NCBI GenBank assembly: GCA_037718865.1
Contig: JBBJMP010000010.1
Span: forward strand, 1-64,000
Direction: 5' to 3'
DNA from: JADCRZ01 sp037718865
Lineage (GTDB): Bacteria; Bacteroidota; Bacteroidia; Chitinophagales; Chitinophagaceae
DNA length: 64,000 nucleotides
Under the pieces are notes generated by a model. The model ran no database searches. It was not told the DNA's origin and worked only from the letters and a program-made list of their open reading frames with translations. The position numbers were made by a program, and so were the translations under genes. This document shows, piece by piece, positions 1-8,308 of this stretch (positions are counted from its first letter, which is position 1; the number at the start of each line of letters is the position of its first letter).

Positions 1-7
1 AAAAACG

Positions 8-50
8 CTGTGCACTCTTAATTGCCAATTTCTGTGCACTGTTAATTGCC
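8..50. repeat. Two subterminal repeats of an IS21-like element end
   Basis: Two near-identical 19-bp units lie at 8-26 and 32-50 with a 24-bp period and differ at one base. Each reads CTGTGCACT, then C or G, then TTAATTGCC. Spaced repeats of this kind are typical of the ends of IS21-family elements, and the two full IS21 copies in this window show the same architecture with a different repeat sequence. The next gene lacks its 5' half exactly here, so this is probably the right edge of an element lying mostly outside the window. The family assignment is inferred from architecture only. Confidence 0.5.
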
Positions 51-64
51 GACTACAGAGCCGC

Positions 65-616
65 GTGATTCCCCACTATAAAATTGAAAAACTCCTTATA
101 CAAAGCAAGATTCCGTACACTTTTTTACGCCCTGCTTACTTCATGCATAATTTTTACACAACATTACAGCGTGACTTGGTTTATAAGAAAAAAATATTCC
201 TGCCGGCAGGCAATGCGAAATTTACGCTCATTGATGTTCGTGACATTGGAGATGTAGCGGCCCGGATAATTGTTGATCCTGCAACACATTTTAATAAATC
301 CTATGGGCTGACCTGCAACGATAAACTAACTTTCAAAGAGATGGCAAAAAAGTTAACTGAAACATTGGGAACAAAAATCAATTACGAATCGCCGGGCCTC
401 TTTAAATTCTTTCTAACAAAAAGAATGGAGAACGTTCCCGTATCGTTCATTTTGATAATGATTGGGCTTCATTATCTTCCAAGGATTCAGAAAGAACCAA
501 TCATATCGGATTGGGTTAAAAAATCTACAGGCAGACAACCAACGACATTTGATCAATTCATAGTTGACAACAAAACCCATTTGCAAATAAGTAACTCATG
601 TAACCCATTCCCGTAA
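65..616 (+). pseudogene. NmrA-like NAD(P)-binding protein, 5'-truncated
   Basis: The readable part opens at a GTG with the substrate-side half of an NmrA/atypical short-chain dehydrogenase. A HYKIEKLL stretch is followed by YTFLRP, which is the usual pattern after the Rossmann core, and then a helical C-terminal region. The N-terminal glycine-rich nucleotide-binding motif (GxxGxxG, about 110 residues) is missing, and the IS21-like terminal repeats sit directly upstream, so the gene was most likely cut by that element. The last codons overlap the promoter module at 598-654, so the true end may once have been slightly earlier. Function cannot be retained without the cofactor-binding half. The substrate is unknown. 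Confidence 0.7.
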
Positions 617-654
617 TTGTGTAACACTTGCCAGAGACAAATAATTCACCTTTG
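598..654 (+). promoter_or_regulatory. 57-bp GTAA/TTTG promoter module, copy A (yceI)
   Basis: ATGTAAC at 598-604 is followed after 6 bp by a 15-bp block ending GTAATTGTGTAAC (611-625), and after a further 22 bp by ACCTTTG (648-654). ACCTTTG fits the 3' part of the Bacteroidota -7 box (TAnnTTTG). The predicted transcript would start near 660, about 50 nt before the yceI ATG at 711. Four other copies in the window keep exactly the same spacing. The regulator is unknown. Confidence 0.7.
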
Positions 655-710
655 CAAAGCGAAACTCCTTGCACTGATAAAATTCTACTCTAACGAGTTT
701 TTAGAAAATA

Positions 711-1306
711 ATGAACATGACAAACGATACTAAATGGTGAATAGACCATGCTCACAGTGAAATCTATTTTAAAGCACGGCATTTAATGATTGCTAATGTT
801 AAAGGCTCATTCAGAACTTTTGATGCAAACATTCACACAACCGATAAAGACTTTACAACTGCGGTGATTGATCTGTGGATAGATGCTTCTTCTATAAGTA
901 CAGGCGATCCAAATCGTGATGAGCATTTAACAAGTAAAAATTTTTTAGATGTAAGAAACCAAAAACAAATAACATTTAGGTCCAATACTATTGGCGAGGC
1001 AGATGTTAATGGAAACCATGAATTGTGGGGAGACCTAACTATAAAAGGCACTACTCATAAAATAAAATTGAGTGTAAAATTTGGGGGAATTTTGAATGAT
1101 CCGTATGCAAACGAGAAAGCCGGTTTTAAGATTACCGGAAAGTTTAATAGAACTGATTGGGGACTTGTTTGGAACATGTTATTAGAAGCAGGAGGTATAA
1201 TGGTAGTGAAGAAGTAACAATATCTTGCGATTTTGAATTAATCAATGCTACAAATAAACCATCAACATTAGATTTGGAACCTACCGACTACGAAGTAACG
1301 CTGTAA
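711..1306 (+). pseudogene. YceI-like lipid-binding protein, broken
   Basis: Reading from the ATG at 711, the protein is a YceI-family lipocalin-like barrel. TKW is followed by IDHAHSEI, then the VKGSF and FDAN strands, and the GDLTIKG and TDWGL regions near the C-terminus. An in-frame TGA at 738-740 falls just after TKW. A one-base deletion near 1204 shifts the natural C-terminus into another frame, where SEEVTI and FELINA continue to the TAA at 1304-1306. YceI proteins bind isoprenoid or lipid molecules and are often stress-induced. No signal peptide is present, so this would have been cytoplasmic. Restart at the ATG at 786 could give only a truncated barrel. The gene lies directly under promoter copy A. 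Confidence 0.8.
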
Positions 1307-1426
1307 TTAATCCAGCTTTTTTTAAACCCTTTATAATATACTTTCAAAAAGGCACTAAATCCCCTGCATAGAATGGAATATATAAAGTGTGATCTTACGC
1401 TGCTGCCCATTACAATTCTTAATTAA

Positions 1427-2693
1427 GGGCATCTCTAATAAGCCAAATTTTTAACAGTGCTTTTTATATCGGCTAATTTTTGACGCATTTGGGTTAGATA
1501 ATCTTGCACTTCCTTTCAATTCAGGATGTTTTTCATCCCGTTTTTATTTTTTTGTGCCCTTTTTTATAGGTATGGGCACACGTATCCCTTCAATTTTTTA
1601 GTTCTACTTTTAATTGTACCAATCTGAAAAGATTGTAAGTCAGGTTCATTAGCCCGATACCAGCTTTGTTTCTTACAAAGTTGCGGTAGCGCAAATACAT
1701 CTCATTCATGGTATTGGTCATGAAGCCGAATATATGTTCTACCCTGGCCCTTATTTTTGATTTCTTTTTGTTGCGCTGCTGCTGGCGTTTGGTTAAAGGT
1801 TTATTGCGATAACCTTTTTCGTGTATGCTACTTTCAATGTTTTTCTTGCGGCATACCTCTTCTAAAGCTTCGCTGCGATAAGCACTGTCTGCATAAACAT
1901 TTTGACCACCATCTTCTTTTTTATCCAACAGTTCATCCAGCATTTCACTATCATGTATGTTGGCAGTAGTGGCTTTATAGGCTGTGATCAGTTTGGTTTT
2001 ATTATCGGCTTTAATATGATTTTTATAACCAAAATAGTTTTTGCCATTGTGTGTGACCCACTGCGCATCAACATCCTTCTGACGTAATTTATTTTCACTC
2101 CAGTCTTCGGGCACCTCGCCTTCCTTGAGTTGCTTATTTTCATCGCGACTGTTGCGTTGGATAGGCACTTCTACAATGGAGGCATCCACCAATTTCCCTT
2201 TGTGAACTATAATGCCATCTTTGTCTAGCTGCTTATCCAGATAACCAAATAATTTTTCAATCATACCGCCACTTGTAAGCTTATCGCGGAACAACCAAAT
2301 GGTTTTGGCATCTGGTACAGGATTATTAATTCCCAGACCTAAGAACCGCATAAAACTTAAACGATCTAATATGGCGTACTCAATGGCATCATCGCTTACG
2401 TTATAATATCGTTGCAGAATTAGAATCTTAAACATCAATATGCAATCATACGCCGGGCGACCTCCTTTACTATTCTGTATTTCTTTTTTGAAATATTTCT
2501 CTAACGGCTTACGAAAATATTCGAAATCAATGTGGCTGCTTAATCGCTCTAAAGGATCCTGCTTTTTACTCAACTTCTCTAACCGAATTTGCTCGTCAAA
2601 TAATCCCCTGGCTTTTGACATATTTTGTTTTTTATAAAAGACAATCTTTTTTACCAAAACATTGCTTCGTACCTTAAGTTTTTAGAGATGCCC
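1427..2693 (-). mobile_element. IS5-family insertion sequence, 1,267 bp
   Basis: The terminal inverted repeats begin GGGCATCTCTAA at 1427 and end with the complementary TTAGAGATGCCC at 2693. TTAA flanks both sides (1423-1426 and 2694-2697), matching the 4-bp YTAR-type duplication known for IS5-group elements. One transposase fills most of the element on the minus strand. It sits just upstream of the DUF1003 gene and may have removed or displaced that gene's start. Confidence 0.9.
1590..2621 (-). CDS. IS5-family transposase
   Basis: This DDE transposase of about 343 residues carries an N-terminal DUF772-like domain (residues about 20-110, GGRPAYD to MRFLGL) and a Tnp_1 catalytic domain. Candidate acidic residues are the D in KLVDAS, the D in VYADSAYRS and the E in RVEHIFGF. 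I start it at the MSKARG methionine (2621), where family homology begins, because the upstream in-frame methionine at 2657 adds only a basic stretch near the element end. The frame is intact, so the element may still be active. Confidence in the family is high and in the subgroup moderate. Confidence 0.88.
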   Translation of the reverse strand: MSKARGLFDEQIRLEKLSKKQDPLERLSSHIDFEYFRKPLEKYFKKEIQNSKGGRPAYDCILMFKILILQRYYNVSDDAIEYAILDRLSFMRFLGLGINNPVPDAKTIWLFRDKLTSGGMIEKLFGYLDKQLDKDGIIVHKGKLVDASIVEVPIQRNSRDENKQLKEGEVPEDWSENKLRQKDVDAQWVTHNGKNYFGYKNHIKADNKTKLITAYKATTANIHDSEMLDELLDKKEDGGQNVYADSAYRSEALEEVCRKKNIESSIHEKGYRNKPLTKRQQQRNKKKSKIRARVEHIFGFMTNTMNEMYLRYRNFVRNKAGIGLMNLTYNLFRLVQLKVELKN

Positions 2694-2730
2694 TTAATTT
2701 AACTATGGACAGCACAGAATTGACCAACTA

Positions 2731-3157
2731 TTGGCTGATGAGAATTGGCATCTTGATAAGTTGCATCAAATAGTGAAGGATACAATTAAAGCAGAAGAAC
2801 CTATCATCTATAACCTTTTGAACCATCCCTTAGAAACGCTTTCGCGGGGACAAAAACTCGCTGATAAAGTTGCAAGATTTGGAGGTAGTTGGCGTTTAAT
2901 TATTTTATTTGGCATCGTACTGACTCTTTGGATCATTTTCAATGTCGTAGCTACTGGACATTATAAATTTGATCCTTATCCTTTTTATTTTAATGAACCT
3001 TATATTATCCTGCATTGCAGCTTTGCAAGCCCCGGTTATCATGATGAGTCAAAACCGGCAAGAAGAGAAGGACAGAATGCGAAGTGAAAACGATTACCTG
3101 ATAAATCTTAAAGCAGAAATGCAAATTCGCAGCCTGCATCAAAAAATAGGTAAATGA
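2731..3157 (+). pseudogene. DUF1003 membrane protein, frameshifted
   Basis: The sequence has the DUF1003 signature: LSRGQKLAD, then FGGSWRLI with a membrane helix, then FDPYPF, a second helix, and QAPVIMMSQNRQ with a charged tail. The frame changes right after FDPYPF. One extra T in the T run at about 2980-2985 moves the second helix and tail (LSCIAALQAP to the TGA at 3157) into the next frame. The only in-frame start is a TTG at 2731, and a stop lies just upstream across the IS5 insertion point, so the normal start may be lost. DUF1003 proteins are small inner-membrane proteins of unknown function. The stop overlaps promoter copy B. Confidence 0.8.
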
Positions 3158-3213
3158 TGTAACTATTTTCCGTAATTGTATAAAACTTAGGGGAAGTAAT
3201 AGATTGACCTTTG
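3157..3213 (+). promoter_or_regulatory. 57-bp GTAA/TTTG promoter module, copy B (usp)
   Basis: ATGTAAC at 3157-3163, a 15-bp block at 3170-3184 containing CGTAATTGTATAAA, and ACCTTTG at 3207-3213 keep the same 6-bp and 22-bp spacers as the other copies. The third half-site is degenerate (ATAAA in place of GTAAC). The predicted start near 3220 leaves a leader of roughly 90 nt before the Usp ATG at 3312. The module begins inside the stop codon of the DUF1003 gene. Confidence 0.7.
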
Positions 3214-3311
3214 TAATTGTAGCAACTTTAAAGTGCAGAGATTTTAGGTTAAGCGAGGCTAACAATTATGAAAAGTTAACTCAAAGCTTTATTCACATTA
3301 AAAAAATCAAA

Positions 3312-4220
3312 ATGGGACAGATAAAAATTGAATCCGAATCTTTAATTATAATAGCCAAAGAGGGTGATATAAAAAGAATTCTTGTACCAAGCGACTTTTC
3401 AGATAACGCAATGAAGGCTGTAATGTATGCTGCAGAAATAGCAAAAAAAAACGGGGCTCTTGTTTTTCTGCTTCACGTAATTGAGCCTGTTGGGATTAAT
3501 TTAAAGCAACACTATACACCTTTTTATAATAAATATTTGGATGAGGCAGGTAATTCAGGTTTGTGGGAACTTGATTCAACTCGCAATACAATAGCTTCTA
3601 CATACCCGGAAATTAAAATTGAAACGAAAGTAGTTGAAGGTGCAATAGCCAATTCCATTGTTGAGTTTGCAGAAGGTAATCAAATTGATTTGATTGTGAT
3701 GGGTACCAAAGGGGCTAGTGGTATGAAAGAAATTTTTATGGGCAGTGTCGCAGCAGATACAATTGGTCGTACAAAGGTGCCAGTGCTGGCAATTCCAGAT
3801 GAATATGAAATGGAAGAACCGGATGCGATATTGTTTGCCACAGATCATTTTGAAGAAAACAAAGAATTGCTTAGCAAAATCGTTGAATTGGCTACACTTT
3901 TTTCTACAACAATACATGCAGCTGTATTTGTGAATAAAGATAAAGCTGACGCATCTGATTATTTGTATAATACCCGCCAATTGAACCAGTACATGGCTTT
4001 CCTAAAGAAAGAATTTCCAGGTATTACTTTTAAAGGGGAACTGTTGGAAGGTGAAGATTTTGAGAAAACAATAAAGAAATACAATGATAAAGAAGAGGTA
4101 GACATTATTGCCATGATAACCTACTCCAAAAGTTTTCTGGACAGGATTGTAGGAACGAGTACAACAACAAAAATGGCTTATCACTCTAAAATTCCGGTGT
4201 TGGCTTTAACGACAGAATAA
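3312..4220 (+). CDS. Tandem universal stress protein
   Basis: A protein of 302 residues with two consecutive Usp (alpha/beta, adenine-nucleotide-binding) folds. The first begins at IKRILVPSDFS and ends with the ATP-binding signature G-x2-G-x9-G-S (GTKGASG, then GSVA). The second starts at PDAILFATDHF and has a degenerate signature near its end (VGTSTTT). Tandem Usps of about 280-300 residues are the usual form in Bacteroidota. I start at the ATG at 3312 rather than an upstream in-frame TTG (3204), because the TTG lies inside the promoter module. Usps are induced by stress, and promoter copy B supports conditional expression. This is the only intact stress-protein gene in the left part of the window. 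Confidence 0.9.
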   Translation: MGQIKIESESLIIIAKEGDIKRILVPSDFSDNAMKAVMYAAEIAKKNGALVFLLHVIEPVGINLKQHYTPFYNKYLDEAGNSGLWELDSTRNTIASTYPEIKIETKVVEGAIANSIVEFAEGNQIDLIVMGTKGASGMKEIFMGSVAADTIGRTKVPVLAIPDEYEMEEPDAILFATDHFEENKELLSKIVELATLFSTTIHAAVFVNKDKADASDYLYNTRQLNQYMAFLKKEFPGITFKGELLEGEDFEKTIKKYNDKEEVDIIAMITYSKSFLDRIVGTSTTTKMAYHSKIPVLALTTE

Positions 4221-4250
4221 ATGCTACTCATCCCTTGAAATTATTTATAT

Positions 4251-4709
4251 ATAAAAAAGTTTTTAGCAGTTATTGATGGATACAAAATTTCAAAAAGCAC
4301 TATAGACTATTCCATACAGTTAACGCAGGCTGCCGATGCTCACCTGGTTGGGGTTTTTTTAGACGAATTTATTTACCGGAGTTACAGTGCTTACAAAGTG
4401 ATGACCACCTATGATAACTACGATAAGGTAATCAAAGGCTTGGATGAAAAAGACAAAAAGAAAAGAGATGCCACAGTACTCCATTTCCAAAAAGCCTGCG
4501 AAAAAGCAAAAATTAAATTTTCTATTCATAGCGATAGAAATATTGCCATTCAGGAACTGAAGCATGAAAGTATGTTTGCCGACCTTATTATTATAAACGA
4601 ATATGAAACATTTACGCGTATTAAAGAACAACCGCCTACCCGTTTCATGAAGGAATTGTTGGGTGATGTGCAATGCCCTGTATTGGTGGTGCCAAATGCT
4701 TTTACTTAA
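4251..4709 (+). pseudogene. Second Usp-like protein with lost start codon
   Basis: From the codon at 4251 the frame reads KKFLAVIDGYKIS, the standard opening of a single-domain Usp-like protein in this phylum, and continues to CPVLVVPNAF before the TAA at 4707. The expected initiator is ATA, not ATG, at 4251-4253. An in-frame ATG at 4221 is followed by a TGA at 4236, so it cannot serve. The next possible starts (GTG at 4398, ATG at 4401) would delete the first third. The GxxGxxxxxxxxxGS nucleotide signature is absent. It follows the tandem Usp by 30 nt and was probably co-transcribed with it. Confidence 0.7.
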
Positions 4710-4899
4710 GGTTCGCAGTAAAGGACTTGCACTGCATCCTATGACGCAAATTCTTGAAGAGACACAAACTAATCAGGACATAAACCAATCTACAGGCATT
4801 AGTGATACCATACAGTTTCTAATAAGAGTTGGATATGTTGACCATTATCCCGAACCCGTTTCATTAAGACGTCCTGTTGATTGGTTTGTAAGAGCGTAG
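4710..4899 (+). pseudogene. C-terminal remnant of Acg-type nitroreductase
   Basis: About 58 residues read GLALHPMTQ, then DTIQFLIRVGY, and end RRPVDWFV. This matches the C-terminal end of Acg-family FMN-binding nitroreductases, where an arginine-rich RRPV motif closes the protein. The preceding 250 or so residues are gone and no start codon is present. In Mycobacterium tuberculosis the family member Rv2032 (Acg) is part of the dormancy regulon and neighbours Usp genes; here the fragment also abuts a Usp gene. The family call rests on pattern memory and should be checked by profile search. Confidence 0.55.
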
Positions 4900-4993
4900 G
4901 CAAGGGCTTCATTTTTTACTGGTATTGGAGGGATTTTTTTTATTCAGAAGAGATATGTAATTCGAGTAAATACAGGTACGTTTACAATATCAA

Positions 4994-6067
4994 ATGAAAG
5001 TAATTATTTATAGCATAAAAGACTTTGAACATCCTTATTTGGTTAATGCCAATAAAATGAACCATGAGTTGACTTTTGCAGAAGACGCATTAGGTGTTAC
5101 AACAACAACATTGGCTCAAAAACATGAAGCGGCAGCGGTTTTTACAGGGGATGATGTATCAACCGCAGTGGTTCAAAAATTATATGAAGCAGGTGTTAAG
5201 TACATAGCCATTCGGGCAGTAGGCTATGATAATGTCGATATAAAAAAAGCCGATGCCCTGGGAATAAAAGTAGCTAATGTGCCGGACTATTCGCCGTATG
5301 CAATAGCTGAACATGCAGTAACGCTCATGCTTGCGCTAAACAGAAAATTAATCCTGGCAGACAAACAGGTGCATCAACACAACTTCACAGTAAGTAACCT
5401 TGTTGGGTTTGATTTGCATCAAAAAACAGTAGGTACAATTGGAACAGGCAGAACAGGAAATGTTATTGCCAAAATTCTGCATGGCTTCGGCTGCCGGTTA
5501 TTAGGATACGATATTCAGTAAAATAAAGACCTTATAGAAAGTATAATCTTGCAGTATGTTGATTTGAAAACCTTGTGCCGTTCCTCAGATATTATAACGA
5601 TCCATATCCCTCTAAATACGGCTACAAAATGCTTAATCAATAAAGAAATGCTGGATGAAATGAAAGCCGGGGTCATGCTCATAAATACCGCCAGGGGCGC
5701 CGTAATAAATACTGATCAGGTTTTAGAAGCCCTGGACAATGGCAAAATTGGATATTTAGGATTAGATGTTTATGAAAGAGAAAAAGGGATTTTCTTTCAT
5801 GTTTATTCTAAACAAAAGATAAAAGATGAGGTGTTGAAAAAACTAATGAGCTATTCCAATGTTATACTCACACCTCACCAAGCCTTTGCTACCAAGGAAG
5901 CCTTATCCAATATCGCTGATACCACTTTTTACAATAATGACTGCTGGGCACAAGATAAAAGATCAGATAACGCATTAACCGATAAACAAGAAGATAACGC
6001 AGGATATGTTCTTATGCCCTGGGGGAAACTGAAAATGAAAAGAATAGTTCACAAAAATTTCGCTTGA
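4994..6067 (+). pseudogene. D-lactate dehydrogenase, in-frame stop
   Basis: This D-2-hydroxyacid dehydrogenase most resembles fermentative D-lactate dehydrogenase (LdhA type), which reduces pyruvate with NADH. The substrate domain has AIRAVGYDNVD. The Rossmann motif is GTIGTGRTG. The catalytic arginine (NTARGAVINT), glutamate (LDVYEREKG) and histidine (LTPHQAF) are all present. An in-frame TAA at 5519-5521, just after LGYDIQ, splits the reading frame within the NAD domain, and the next part continues in the same frame from 5522. The C-terminus after SDNAL is longer than usual and lacks family features. Readthrough would give a nearly complete enzyme; otherwise the gene is dead. Confidence 0.85.
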
Positions 6068-6126
6068 TAAATTAAAGGATAACGAAGGGATTACAAAATA
6101 CAAAATGTAAGTGCAAAACAAACAAA

Positions 6127-6732
6127 TTGAATAAGACAAGCATAAGTAATACCCCAGACCGATCTTTTTTTAAAAAATATATTATTCAAAAAGTATTCTG
6201 GACAATCCTTGCTTTAGTGGTAGTAGTTGTTATCAATATCTTGATTAATAAGTATGCAGGGGAATACTTTAATGACATAGCACAAAGAGTATCCGGAAAT
6301 TATATGCTTACGGGGTTATCCTTTTTCATCAGCGAAATACTGATTGGGATTTTTCCAGCAGAATTGTTTATGATGATCTATCAATCCAAAGCCTGGAATG
6401 AGTATTTCTTCATCGTGCTTATTTTAGGCATTATCTCCTCCTTATGTGGCTTTGTTGCATTTTTAGCAGGTAGGTATTTCAATGAAGCAAAAATTGCAAA
6501 ATTGGTAGTACTCCAAAAGAAATTTAAAAAATTTGGTGATCTGTTTCAAAAATACGGATGGATAATTATCATACTTGCTGCCACCACACCGCTTCCTTTT
6601 GCTATGATAAGCTTCATTGCGGGGTACTTTAAATTTTCATCTGCTACCTACTTAAAAATTGTAGTGCCTGTACGGGTAATAAGGTTTTTTATTTCAGCAT
6701 GCTTTATAAAATACAGTATTACTTTTTTATAG
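6127..6732 (+). CDS. VTT-domain (DedA/SNARE-associated-like) membrane protein
   Basis: A 201-residue inner-membrane protein with about five hydrophobic segments. It shows the VTT pattern: FFISEILIGIFPAEL near residue 75, a helix with a glycine-rich GFVAFLAGRYF, and a C-terminal segment TPLPFAMISFIAGYF. Such proteins are related to DedA/TMEM41 transporters or scramblases of undecaprenyl phosphate and phospholipids; the role here is unknown. The likely start is a TTG at 6127, since no ATG fits. It follows the lactate dehydrogenase remnant by 59 bp on the same strand. Confidence 0.7.
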   Translation: MNKTSISNTPDRSFFKKYIIQKVFWTILALVVVVVINILINKYAGEYFNDIAQRVSGNYMLTGLSFFISEILIGIFPAELFMMIYQSKAWNEYFFIVLILGIISSLCGFVAFLAGRYFNEAKIAKLVVLQKKFKKFGDLFQKYGWIIIILAATTPLPFAMISFIAGYFKFSSATYLKIVVPVRVIRFFISACFIKYSITFL

Positions 6733-6785
6733 TCTTATACAACACTATATAGAGGTATTAAGAAGATAAAGAGGATCAAACAATA

Positions 6786-7210
6786 ATGAACAATGGAGAA
6801 AAAAATATAGCAGCTACAAAAGCATCAGGTGATATTGAGCCATTTTTAATTCAAAAGTTGAGAAATTCTCTGGCAAGAGCAAAAGCAACAACAGATGAAA
6901 TTAATTCGATTGTTGAAACGCTGTTGCCAAAATTATATCAGGGAGTCAGCACCCAAAAAATTTATAGCGAAGCTTTCCGGTTACTTCGCCCGCATTCCAA
7001 AGATCATGCCGCCAGTTACTATTTAAAAAGAGGCACTATGGAGCTTGATCCATCGGGCTTTCGTTTTGAAAGATTTATTGGAGAACTTTTCAAACACCGG
7101 GGTTATACTGTTCAGGTGGGAAAAATATTGCAGGGGAAATGTGTTACCCGCGAAATTGATTTGATTGCCGAAAAAGAAAATCAACTAAATCTTATGGAAT
7201 GCAAATACCG
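6786..7210 (+). pseudogene. ATP-cone plus restriction-nuclease-like protein, cut by IS21
   Basis: Residues 15-95 form an ATP-cone, the nucleotide-sensing domain known from ribonucleotide reductase regulators. Residues 100-141 begin an Mrr-type PD-(D/E)xK nuclease fold (FERFIGELF, REIDLIAEK, then MECKYR, giving the D and ExK pair). The IS21 element begins at 7211, right after the ExK motif, with a 7-bp duplication AATACCG on both sides. Joining the flanks restores CKYRNQPGT for a few residues, after which homology ends, so an older deletion had already removed the rest of the nuclease domain. Related ATP-cone nucleases in stress clusters have no settled function. Confidence 0.7.
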
Positions 7211-7520
7211 TAAGTATTCCACGAGGAGTTTACCACCGTTCCACGTGATAAGATACCAAGCATTCCACAGAATAAGAGCCACCATTCCACAGGATAAGAG
7301 CCACCGTTTTGAGAAGGCAGCATTTTCTTTCCGGGGAGATGATTTGTTTTATTCCGGAGGAGATGTTTTTCATTCTTTCCGAAGGAGGAATTTTCTGTTT
7401 TTTTCCTGAAAGAGGTTACAGTTCATTCCTTTCCTGTCGACACTTGTTATAATTCATCCTTTCAAAGAGCGTGTTAAACAATGAGATTTAGGTTAATGCA
7501 CAAAGTACTATTACAACATC

Positions 7521-8246
7521 TCATTTCTTTTTTCTCAAAGAAGTTCCCAGTAAACTAATTTTATGTGCATGAGCCGTAAGTCTATCCATAATCGCATCGG
7601 CAAGGGTAGGCTCTCCAATGTATTCATACCATTTGTTAACCGGTAATTGTGAGGTGATAATTGTAGCATGCTTTCCATATCTATCCTCAAGAATGTCAAG
7701 CAAGGTAAGTCTTATCTTATGATCGAGAGGGTTTAAACCAAAATCGTCCAGGATGAGTAAGGGAGCCCTTGCTATTTGATTGACCAATTTAACATAAGTG
7801 CCATCGAGGCGCGCAGCGGATATGGTTTCAATAAAACGACTCATAGAAAAATACAGGGTACTGTAGTCATTCAGGCACGCCTGGCGTCCTAGGGCGCAGG
7901 CTAAAAAACTTTTACCGGTTCCAGTCGATCCGCTAATAAGTACCGTTTCTCCTTTTTCAATATAGGTGCCGTCACATAATTGGAGAAGTTGTTCTTTGCT
8001 TATTCCACGTTCCGAGCCACAATGGATCTGTTCAGGAAGAGCATTGTAGCGCAACTTGGACCGGCTAAGATTACGGGTTGTACGCTTGTGGGATCGATAC
8101 TGCGTTTCGGCTTCAGTAAGCATACCCAGCAGTGTGTGTGATTCAGGATGCTCGTGGATGGGGTGGCCCAGTATGGCTTCATATTGTTTAATCATTCCAT
8201 AGAGGTTTAGCTTTTGCATCTGTTCCAAGGTGTTTTGGGTGTTCAT
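7521..8246 (-). CDS. istB: IS21 helper ATPase IstB
   Basis: A AAA+ ATPase of 241 residues that assists the IstA transposase in strand transfer and target selection. Walker A is GSTGTGKSF near residue 106, and Walker B is LLILDDFG near residue 168. Length and domain order match IstB. It lies 62 bp downstream of istA on the same strand, as is standard for the family. Identical in sequence to the protein at 55874-56599. Confidence 0.95.
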   Translation of the reverse strand: MNTQNTLEQMQKLNLYGMIKQYEAILGHPIHEHPESHTLLGMLTEAETQYRSHKRTTRNLSRSKLRYNALPEQIHCGSERGISKEQLLQLCDGTYIEKGETVLISGSTGTGKSFLACALGRQACLNDYSTLYFSMSRFIETISAARLDGTYVKLVNQIARAPLLILDDFGLNPLDHKIRLTLLDILEDRYGKHATIITSQLPVNKWYEYIGEPTLADAIMDRLTAHAHKISLLGTSLRKKK

Positions 8247-8308
8247 TGTTTGTTGATTTGTTTTTTTATAATAATGATTGCTTTTGAAAAAAGAAAAAGG
8301 TTCTGGAG

